A DNA stretch of 19,845 nt from NCBI GenBank assembly GCA_964423545.1, contig CAYRFV010000086.1, forward strand, positions 1-19,845. The letters run 5' to 3'. Source of the DNA: JALOOE01 sp964423545. Its GTDB lineage: Bacteria; Chloroflexota; Anaerolineae; CG2-30-64-16. The position numbers were made by a program, and so were the translations under genes. Below, piece by piece: positions 8,037 through 14,374 of this stretch. Positions within the stretch are counted from its first letter, which is position 1, and every line of letters begins with the position of its first letter. The notes below the pieces were generated by a model that was not told the origin of the DNA, made no database searches, and saw only the letters and a list, made by a program, of their open reading frames with translations.

Positions 8037-9340
8037 GGCGCTGGCGAGCTCCGCTCTGCTGACGGTGAGTTTAAGTACGCCTGCAAGCTCCGATAGACCG
8101 GCTGGAGGGTGAAATCAGGATCAGCCAGCCGGAAGTAGGCTTCGGGGCGACGGTTTCGCTCCCATTCATCGGTCGCACGCTTGAAGTACCAGACGTTGGC
8201 GACGCCAAGCCACGGCCACTCTCTGCGAATGCGTTCGTAGCCCTCCACCGTGTAGCGCGCCTGCTGCTCCAACGTCACCTGACCGAAGCGCTTGTCTGGA
8301 ACATCGTCAGGCACTGCATTCCAGCCCATTTCGCTGATCCAGATCGGTTTGGCTGCGTCACCGTTGGCGACCATCAGATCGCGCACGAACTGAGGCCGGC
8401 CGAAGTTCATGACGCGCGGATGCATGCGCCGGTCACTGGGGCCCGACCACAGTCCGTAGTCTTGCATTGCCATGATATCGAAATAGGGGGCGGCGCCTGC
8501 GTCATACATGCGCTGGAGGAACAGCAGGTCGTTGAGTGCATTGTGCGGCGGCGCAGCGGCGGGCTGGAGCGCAATGGTGCTTGCCAGCGCCCCGGCAATG
8601 ATTACTGCCTCCGGATTGGCCTCCCTCGCACGCGTCGCCGCCACCTTGAGCAGCTCGGCGTACTGCTCCGGGCTGATGGGGTAGTTGCCCCACTCCGGAT
8701 AGATGTTCGGCTCGTTCCAGATCTGGTAATAGCGGATTCGACCGCGATAGCGATCGACCAGGGCATGGATGAAGTCGCCGAAATCCGTGTAGTCGTCGGG
8801 CGGAGCGAATGTGCCCGCCGCATCTCCCTGTGCGCGGCTCCACTTCGGCGGCGTGCTGACGCGCACGATCAATTCCATGCCGTATCGCGCGGCCAGGTCG
8901 ACGATCTCATCATACTTGTCCCACGCTGAGCGGTGTGGCTGATTGCGCCGATCCTCGAAGTCGCCTTTGCCATGAATCTCAATGTCTTGCCAGGGGAACT
9001 CCTGGCGCAGCCAGTGAAAACCCGCCTCCGCCGCCAGCCTGACGATCATTTCGCGCTTGGCCGGGTCTACCTCCTCGTTCAGGAACACGTTAACGCCATA
9101 GGGGCTGAGGTCGGTGTGCTGCACGGCCACGTCGGTCGCCAGGTTGAGGCGAGGACGCAGCAGGTCGGCGGTCAGGTCGGTCAGACCCTTGAGCTGGGCG
9201 AAAAGCACTTCCTCCCCGGTGACTGCGTAAAGGATGTCGCCGATCTGCCGGCGGTTCGCTGCGAGGCCCAAAAGCAAAAGGCCGACCAGCACGAGGCCGG
9301 CCAGCCAGGGGAATCGCGATGACCGCGGAGAACGAGTCAT
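8033..9340 (-). CDS. Membrane-anchored clan GH-A glycoside hydrolase (GH39/GH5-like)
   Basis: A 435-aa protein with an N-terminal membrane anchor (about 12-29, no lipobox) and an extracytoplasmic (beta/alpha)8 domain (about 78-425). The acid/base glutamate is E210 in QIWNEPN and the nucleophile is E337 in IWISEMGWN, the spacing expected of clan GH-A enzymes. The family is probably GH39- or GH5-like; the substrate is not resolved. Start at 9340 has only a weak AGG upstream. Its stop overlaps the start of the GT39-like transferase gene, which argues that hydrolase and transferase act on the same surface glycan or its assembly. No clear promoter is seen in the 118 bp upstream, which instead hold a strong hairpin. 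Confidence 0.82.
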   Translation of the reverse strand: MTRSPRSSRFPWLAGLVLVGLLLLGLAANRRQIGDILYAVTGEEVLFAQLKGLTDLTADLLRPRLNLATDVAVQHTDLSPYGVNVFLNEEVDPAKREMIVRLAAEAGFHWLRQEFPWQDIEIHGKGDFEDRRNQPHRSAWDKYDEIVDLAARYGMELIVRVSTPPKWSRAQGDAAGTFAPPDDYTDFGDFIHALVDRYRGRIRYYQIWNEPNIYPEWGNYPISPEQYAELLKVAATRAREANPEAVIIAGALASTIALQPAAAPPHNALNDLLFLQRMYDAGAAPYFDIMAMQDYGLWSGPSDRRMHPRVMNFGRPQFVRDLMVANGDAAKPIWISEMGWNAVPDDVPDKRFGQVTLEQQARYTVEGYERIRREWPWLGVANVWYFKRATDEWERNRRPEAYFRLADPDFTLQPVYRSLQAYLNSPSAERSSPAP

Positions 9341-9378
9341 GCCTGGATGCTGCTTGTCCTACCGATGGAATAACCCAT

Positions 9379-9407
9379 GCCAGCGGCCTGTCGCTCAGGC
9401 CGCTGGC
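9379..9407 (-). other. 12-bp perfect hairpin between SH3b lipoprotein and glycoside hydrolase genes
   Basis: GCCAGCGGCCTG (9379-9390) and CAGGCCGCTGGC (9396-9407) pair fully around a 5-nt loop. There is no U-tract on either side. It may be a factor-assisted terminator for the upstream lipoprotein gene, an mRNA stabiliser, or an interspersed palindrome. Confidence 0.6.
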
Positions 9408-9458
9408 GTTCAGCGGCCCGTAGTCGAAGGATGTCGTGCCGCCCTCATGGCGTCCGCG

Positions 9459-10403
9459 CTAGTTTTTGGCGAAGGTGATGCCGGTGCACTGCTCGCTGTC
9501 GTTGATCGTGCGCACCCACTTGTCTGATTGTGGCGTGAGGTTGCCGAATCCGGTATCCTCGCTCTGGCCGGTTTCCGGCACGTTGTCACACGATACGATG
9601 TAGATCTCGACGGTCGTCCCCCTCGGCGCCGGCCCGCCGAAGGGCGAGAAGCCCCAAACCCCATCGCCGACCCCGCCACAACCCGAGCACTTCGTCTGGC
9701 GCGGACCAAAGTAGGCGACGTGCACGCATACGCCGTTGGCCGGCGAGTTGTCGCGATTGCGCACGAAACCGTTGAAGTAGGTGTTGCCGGCGTTCGGATC
9801 GCATCGCTCCGAGCCCTTCACCAGCGAGAACGGGTACGATGGTGCGGGCGGCGGCGCTGGAGCGGGCGGTGCGGGCGGCGCTGTCGGCTGAGGCGGCGGC
9901 GCCGGGCGCGGCGTGGGCGGCGGCGCCGGGATGTTCTGCGCGACTGGCACCGCGCCGNNNNNNNNNNCGAAGTCCTGTCGCACCCACCCCTGCTGGCCGT
10001 TGTAGCTGAACTGATACCAGTCCCCTGCGTTGTTCTTGCCCGTGATGTCGAACGACTGCCCGGCGTTGAGCTCGCCGATCCTGGCATAGTTCGTGCCCGG
10101 GCCGCCGCGCACATTGACGTTCTGCACGGTGGTCAGCTTCGGCGCGGCCGGGGTCGGGGTCCGCGGTATCGGCGTCGGGCTGGGTGCAGCCGTGGCTGCG
10201 GCAGGCGATGTCGCCGTTGCTGGCGGCCGCGTCGCGGTCGGTATGACCAGGGGCGTGGGCGAGTAGTTCGGCGTCAGCGTGAATGTCGGCTTCGGGGTCT
10301 TGGTGGGAGGCGTCGTCGGCGTCTTCGGCGCTGACTGCGCGCATCCGGCGATGGCCAGGACTGCCAGCAGCAGGCCCGCCAACAGGTTCAGATTCCTTCG
10401 CAT
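9459..10403 (-). CDS. SH3b-domain lipoprotein with cysteine-rich C-terminal domain (contains assembly gap)
   Basis: About 314 aa as assembled. The N-terminus is a lipoprotein signal with lipobox LAIAGC (C21). Residues 26-88 are a Pro/Thr/Ala linker. Residues about 89-145 form a bacterial SH3 (SH3b) domain with NVNVRGGPGTNYARIG and GDWYQF...GWVRQDF. A Pro/Ala-rich linker (150-192) leads to a C-terminal domain (about 193-314) with six cysteines, including a CSGC pair, that I do not recognise. Ten Ns interrupt codons 146-149 between SH3b and the second linker. The frame is the same on both sides, so the gene is probably intact. It likely binds cell-wall or surface glycan from the membrane. It has its own promoter and is a single-gene unit or the first gene before the glycosyl genes. 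Confidence 0.82.
   Translation of the reverse strand: MRRNLNLLAGLLLAVLAIAGCAQSAPKTPTTPPTKTPKPTFTLTPNYSPTPLVIPTATRPPATATSPAAATAAPSPTPIPRTPTPAAPKLTTVQNVNVRGGPGTNYARIGELNAGQSFDITGKNNAGDWYQFSYNGQQGWVRQDFXXXXGAVPVAQNIPAPPPTPRPAPPPQPTAPPAPPAPAPPPAPSYPFSLVKGSERCDPNAGNTYFNGFVRNRDNSPANGVCVHVAYFGPRQTKCSGCGGVGDGVWGFSPFGGPAPRGTTVEIYIVSCDNVPETGQSEDTGFGNLTPQSDKWVRTINDSEQCTGITFAKN
9958..9967. other. Assembly gap (10 N)
   Basis: Ten undetermined bases lie inside the SH3b lipoprotein gene, at the junction with a GC-rich Pro/Ala-coding stretch that is repetitive and hard to assemble. The true length may differ from 10. Frame continuity on both sides suggests a length that equals 1 modulo 3. Confidence 0.98.
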
Positions 10404-10481
10404 CAGGTAAGCACCTCAATAGGGGCAGGTTTGCCCGAAGATAGCTTTTCGCATCGACTCCAGACGGGCGCCATTGGCGCG

Positions 10482-10511
10482 ATTATAGCATGGAGCGAAC
10501 CGATCCCCCAA
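10482..10511 (-). promoter_or_regulatory. Extended -10 promoter for the SH3b lipoprotein gene
   Basis: On the minus strand TGC-TATAAT (10490-10482) is a consensus extended -10 element. A weak -35 (TTGGGG, 10511-10506) lies 18 bp upstream. The predicted leader is about 70 nt and begins close to a GGCGCC-centred palindrome (GCGCCAATGGCGC). GAGG near 10407-10417 could serve as ribosome binding site. Confidence 0.65.
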
Positions 10512-10604
10512 GCCGGCATCTTTTTCGGGCTGAGGACCGATCCCGGCGACCCGGCAGCGAAACGCCATTTGGGGACGCCGGGCGGGCCTCGAAGGTTCCC
10601 CAGC

Positions 10605-11726
10605 CTAGCCGCTCGAACAGAGCTTCAGGCCATCGAGCGCCGGCTTCGAGTTCGGATTGAGTTCCAGCGCCTTTTCCAGCCACTTGACGGCGTTCGCACA
10701 CTCTTTGAGGTAGGCATAGGAGAGACCCAATTCGTAGAAATCCATCTCATTGCGGACGCCCAACTCCATCGCCTTAGTGAAGTTGTCGATGGCCGCTTCC
10801 CAGTTGAGGAGCGAGTAATAAACGCGTCCCAGGTGCGCATGCGCCTGGCCATAGGTCGGGTCGATCTCGATCGCCTTCCGCAGCATCGAAATCGCGCGAT
10901 CGGGATCCCCCGCTGTAGCGCTGCCATGTCCGAGTGCGTCGTAACCGACCGGGCTATCCGGATTGGCCTCGACTGCCTTCTGGAATTGAGCGAGCGCGCT
11001 CTCATAGTCGCCGCGGGCGATATAGGTGTTGCCGGCGCCGATGTAACTGAAGCCGAGTCGCGGGGCGAGTTGGCCCGCGCGTTCGTAGGCGTCGAGCGCC
11101 TCATCGTGGCGCCCCTGTCGTTCCAGGACATAGCCCAGGTTGCGCTGGACGAGAGGACTGTCCGGCTTGAGCTTGGCTGCCGTCCGCGCCTCCTCCAAGG
11201 CGCGAATCCAGTTGTTCTTGTCGGCATAGACTTCGGCCAGGACGGCATGGGCTTCGGCTGAGAGCGGATCTTTGTCGACGGCCCGCAGCGCGGTCTTGAT
11301 GGCGTCATCGAATAACCCGGCCCAATCCTGCGCCATCGCCAACATGCTCAGGTTGTGGGCATTGGGATCCAGATCGACCGCCTTCTTCGCCAGGTCGATC
11401 GCCTGGTCAGCATGGCCGAGCAGGATCATCAGCCAGGCCTGCTGCGCGAACGCGTCGTCGTTGGCCGGCTCCAATCCGGCCACGCGCGCGTAGGCTTTGG
11501 CGGCCGCCGCCAGCCGTCCGGCCTGATAGTGCTCCTCCGCTTCGGCCAGGTGACTTGCCGCCGAACGCGTGGGCGTTGGGGTGGGCTGCAGCGGGTCAAA
11601 CGGGTTCACGAAGAACCGGGTGCGGGTCGCCAGCAGGTAGCCCCCTGCGACCACCAACACCAACAAGGCGACGATGGGCCACGGCGAACGATGCCGCCGC
11701 GGTCGATATCGCCGGTCAATGTACAT
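10605..11726 (-). CDS. Membrane-anchored TPR protein (nine TPRs)
   Basis: A 373-aa protein with a basic N-terminus, one TM segment (about 16-33), a short Pro/Thr linker (48-54) and a C-terminal array of about nine consecutive 34-residue tetratricopeptide repeats (about 58-368). The consensus positions A8, G/A, Y/F, A20 and P32 are visible in units such as AEAHAVLAEVYADKNNWIRA. It is probably an exported scaffold that binds partner proteins; the partner is unknown. GGAG lies 6 nt before the ATG. It follows the inositol-phosphatase gene by 17 bp and is the last gene of the run that begins with the aminopeptidase. Confidence 0.85.
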   Translation of the reverse strand: MYIDRRYRPRRHRSPWPIVALLVLVVAGGYLLATRTRFFVNPFDPLQPTPTPTRSAASHLAEAEEHYQAGRLAAAAKAYARVAGLEPANDDAFAQQAWLMILLGHADQAIDLAKKAVDLDPNAHNLSMLAMAQDWAGLFDDAIKTALRAVDKDPLSAEAHAVLAEVYADKNNWIRALEEARTAAKLKPDSPLVQRNLGYVLERQGRHDEALDAYERAGQLAPRLGFSYIGAGNTYIARGDYESALAQFQKAVEANPDSPVGYDALGHGSATAGDPDRAISMLRKAIEIDPTYGQAHAHLGRVYYSLLNWEAAIDNFTKAMELGVRNEMDFYELGLSYAYLKECANAVKWLEKALELNPNSKPALDGLKLCSSG

Positions 11727-11743
11727 GCCCTACTCCGCCAGAG

Positions 11744-12586
11744 TCATGCGCCGGGTGGCCCGGACGCGTCCGGCGCGTTGATGGTCGTCCGCGCGGCGGC
11801 GATGGTCTCCAGGATCGCCGCGTGCAGGCCCGGCTGGCCGTTGCTGGCGACCATCGTTGCGCTGTCAAGATGCCACGGCCGGCCGCTATACTCTGTGACC
11901 TGGCCACCGGCCTCTTCCACCAGCAGCCAGCCAGCCGCAGCATCCCAAGGCTTCAGCCTTGGGTGCCAGAACGCCTCGACGATCCCGGCCGCCACCCAGG
12001 CCAGCTCCAGGGCAGCCGAACCCTGGCGCCGCACACCGTGCGAACGGCGCTCCAGCGCACTGAACTCCGCCAGGTTGTTGTCAGGATTGGTGCGACGATC
12101 CGACGGAAAGCCGGTGGCCAGCAGGCTGCGGCCGAGGTCATCGATCCGCGACGCGCGCAGCTGCCGCTCTCCGTTGTCTGTGCGCAGCCACGCGCCGGCG
12201 CCGCGCTCGGCCCAATAGAGTTGCTCAGCCAGCGGATCATATGTCACAGCCAGCATCATCACGCCGCGGTGCGCCAGGGCGATGTTGACGCCGAAGAAAG
12301 GCGCGCGGTGGGCGAAATTGGTCGTGCCGTCCAGCGGATCGATGACCCAGAGCCATTCCGCTGCCGGCAGCGGCCCCCTGGCGCTCTCTTCGGAATAGAC
12401 GGCATGGGCTGGAAACGCCGCGCCCAGCGCGTCGTTGATCAGGTGGTCGGAAGCCACATCGGCTGCTGTCACCAGATCGACCGGGCTGCTCTTGATGTCA
12501 AAGGCCTGTCCCACGGAGGACGCGTGATGGAACTCCAGCAGCAGCGCGCCTGCCCGGCGGGCCAGGTCAATCGCAAACTCACGCAT
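11744..12586 (-). CDS. Inositol monophosphatase family protein (SuhB/CysQ/HisN-like)
   Basis: A 280-aa Mg2+-dependent phosphatase. Visible motifs are PVDLVTAAD (35-43), YSEES (64-68; E66/E67 replace the usual GEE), WVIDPLDGTTNF (80-91, D83/D86), RRQGSAALELAWVAAG (186-201) and KPWDAAAG (212-219, D215). Family members dephosphorylate myo-inositol phosphate, histidinol phosphate or 3'-phosphoadenosine 5'-phosphate. Overall motif spacing is closest to IMPase/HisN types, but the substrate is not resolved. The start is ATG at 12586; TTG at 12589 is in frame. The AAGGAG Shine-Dalgarno lies 13 nt from the ATG (10 from the TTG) and can fold into AAGGA-GCAC-TCCTT, which may reduce initiation. Confidence 0.9.
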   Translation of the reverse strand: MREFAIDLARRAGALLLEFHHASSVGQAFDIKSSPVDLVTAADVASDHLINDALGAAFPAHAVYSEESARGPLPAAEWLWVIDPLDGTTNFAHRAPFFGVNIALAHRGVMMLAVTYDPLAEQLYWAERGAGAWLRTDNGERQLRASRIDDLGRSLLATGFPSDRRTNPDNNLAEFSALERRSHGVRRQGSAALELAWVAAGIVEAFWHPRLKPWDAAAGWLLVEEAGGQVTEYSGRPWHLDSATMVASNGQPGLHAAILETIAAARTTINAPDASGPPGA

Positions 12587-12609
12587 CAAGGAAGGAGTGC
12601 TCCTTTTCT

Positions 12610-12639
12610 GGAATGACCGACGACGGACGGCGCCATTCC
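12610..12639 (-). other. Hairpin between ttcA-like and IMPase genes
   Basis: GGAATG and CATTCC arms (6 bp) enclose a GC-rich segment with inner CCG/CGG pairing. It begins 4 nt after the ttcA-like stop. No U-tract follows, so it is only a possible partial terminator or a processing element within the run. Confidence 0.35.
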
Positions 12640-12643
12640 CTTG

Positions 12644-13420
12644 TCACAGCCGCCACCCTTCGCCAATCACTGATCGGTTGTCTTGGGTTGGTCGTCTCTC
12701 CAGCCCCGCCCGGACGAGATTCGGCCGCGCCTGTTTGAGATAATCCCGGCCCAGCAGCTTCAGCATATCGGCCACAAGCTTGCGCCGGGACCCGCCTGCG
12801 CGCGGGCAGACCGGCGGGGGCGGCGGGAAGTCGCATGCCCGTGCGAATCGGGCCAGTTCGCTCTCTGCCACGTAGATCAGCGGCCGGATCAGCCGAAACC
12901 GGCCGCCGAAATAGTCGGCCGCGGGCTGGAACGTGCGCAGGTCGCCACCGTAGAGCAGGTTCAGCAGCGTGGTCTGCGCGGCGTCATCCGCATGGTGAGC
13001 GTAAGCGATGACATTGCAGCCCAAGGCATCCGCCGCCTCGAAGAGCGCCTTCCGCCGCAGCCACGTGCAGCGCTGGCAGGTGAGCGGGAGTGCATCGGGG
13101 CTGGCCGGTCCCGGCTCGACCACGCGGTAGGGCGCGCCTTGTTCGGCCAGCCATGCCCCAAGTGCAGGGTAGGGTTGCGTGATGCCGGTGGCGTCGCCGC
13201 GTACGTGGATTGCGGCCACTGTGTAGCTGCTTTGGGCCGACAGCCGGTGGATCTGGAGCAGGCGCAGCAGGGAAAGGCTGTCCTTGCCGCCGGACACGGC
13301 AACCGCCACCCGATCGCCGCCGCGCAGCATGTCGAACTCCCGCACCGCTTCATTCACCGACTTAAGAATGAAGTAGGCCAGGCGCTCAGGCGTCGCAGTC
13401 ATCGGGCGTCGATCGTCCAT
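12644..13420 (-). CDS. TtcA-like PP-loop ATPase (tRNA 2-thiolation family)
   Basis: A 258-aa N-type ATP-pyrophosphatase. SGGKDS (43-48) is the PP-loop, CQRC (115-118) and C205 give the three cysteines that bind a [4Fe-4S] cluster in TtcA/TtuA-type tRNA thiolases, and AYAHHADDAAQT (139-150) is the family HH..DD motif. RPLIYVAE (179-186) follows as in TtcA. TtcA makes 2-thiocytidine at tRNA position 32; the assignment to TtcA over another TtcA-like thiolase is likely but not certain. Shorter than E. coli TtcA (311 aa). The start at 13420 has no strong Shine-Dalgarno; an in-frame ATG at 13402 is an alternative. It is 22 bp after the PHP gene in the same run. Confidence 0.8.
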   Translation of the reverse strand: MDDRRPMTATPERLAYFILKSVNEAVREFDMLRGGDRVAVAVSGGKDSLSLLRLLQIHRLSAQSSYTVAAIHVRGDATGITQPYPALGAWLAEQGAPYRVVEPGPASPDALPLTCQRCTWLRRKALFEAADALGCNVIAYAHHADDAAQTTLLNLLYGGDLRTFQPAADYFGGRFRLIRPLIYVAESELARFARACDFPPPPPVCPRAGGSRRKLVADMLKLLGRDYLKQARPNLVRAGLERRPTQDNRSVIGEGWRL

Positions 13421-13442
13421 GTTCGAAAGACTGTGTCCGCGT

Positions 13443-14306
13443 TCAGCTCGCGGCCGCCCACGCCTCGCGCAGCCGCCGCGCCGCCTTCAGCGGCACATAG
13501 ACCCCACCCAGGTCGGGATAGTCGGCGCGCGGGCCGTGGAAATCGGTGCCGCCGGTCGCCAGCAAGCGGTGGCGCCGGGCCGTCGCCATCAAGTACTCGG
13601 TGGTCACGGCATCGTAACGCGGATAATAGACCTCCAGCCCCATCAGTCCAGCCTCGATCATTTCAGGCAGCATCGCATCCAGGTCGAACGGGGCCCGGAT
13701 CGCGCCGAACCGATCGAAATAGACCGGGTGCGCCAACACCGGCACACCCCCGGCGCGCCGGATCAGCCGGCATGCCTGCGCCGGGGTGAATTCCGCCCGT
13801 TCTACATAGGCCGGGCTGTTTCGGCCGATGTATTTCTCAAACGCCTCCTCGCGACTGGCGACGTGGCCCGCTTCGAGCAACGCCTGCGCAACATGCGGAC
13901 GGCCCACTGCACCGTCGCCCGCGATGGCCAGGATGCGCTCGAAGCCCACCGGCGCGCCCATCTCGGCCAGCTTCTCGGCCATCCGCCGCGCACGGCCGAT
14001 CCGTCCGTCTCGCAGCCGCGCCAACTCGCTGCCGAAAGCCGGGTCAGTCGTGTCCACCAGGTAGCCCAGCACATGAACCTCTGTTCCCGGCACGTCGGTA
14101 TTGATCTCGACGCCGGGGATCACATCGACGTCGAGCATCAGCCCGGCCGCCACGGCTTCCGCCACCCCGTCCGTCGAGTCATGATCGGTGATCGCGATTA
14201 CTCTAAGCGCCAGCCTGGCGGCTCGCTCTACAAGCTGCGCGGGGGAGAGCACGCCATCCGAGGCGTTCGTATGTGTATGGAGGTCGACCTGGTTCATGCG
14301 CCTCAT
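13443..14306 (-). CDS. PHP-domain phosphoesterase (RNase AM/YciV-like)
   Basis: A 287-aa protein with the four PHP motifs: DLHTHTNASDG (8-18; H10, H12, D17), AITDHDSTDG (38-47; D41, H42), PGVEIN (64-69; E67) with H78 in VHVLGY, and C-terminal HPVYF and GGTDFHGPR. This matches the YciV/TrpH subfamily, whose characterised members are 5'-3' exonucleases or nucleoside 3',5'-bisphosphate phosphatases with a trinuclear metal site. The C-terminus is complete. The start may be 14306 or ATG 14297; neither has a convincing Shine-Dalgarno. It is 68 bp after the aminopeptidase gene. Confidence 0.87.
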   Translation of the reverse strand: MRRMNQVDLHTHTNASDGVLSPAQLVERAARLALRVIAITDHDSTDGVAEAVAAGLMLDVDVIPGVEINTDVPGTEVHVLGYLVDTTDPAFGSELARLRDGRIGRARRMAEKLAEMGAPVGFERILAIAGDGAVGRPHVAQALLEAGHVASREEAFEKYIGRNSPAYVERAEFTPAQACRLIRRAGGVPVLAHPVYFDRFGAIRAPFDLDAMLPEMIEAGLMGLEVYYPRYDAVTTEYLMATARRHRLLATGGTDFHGPRADYPDLGGVYVPLKAARRLREAWAAAS

Positions 14307-14374
14307 GTGACGGGTCCGGGAATCCCGCGGCAGCCATCCGCAGGACGAGGCAAGATCGCCTTCGTCCGCCAGGC

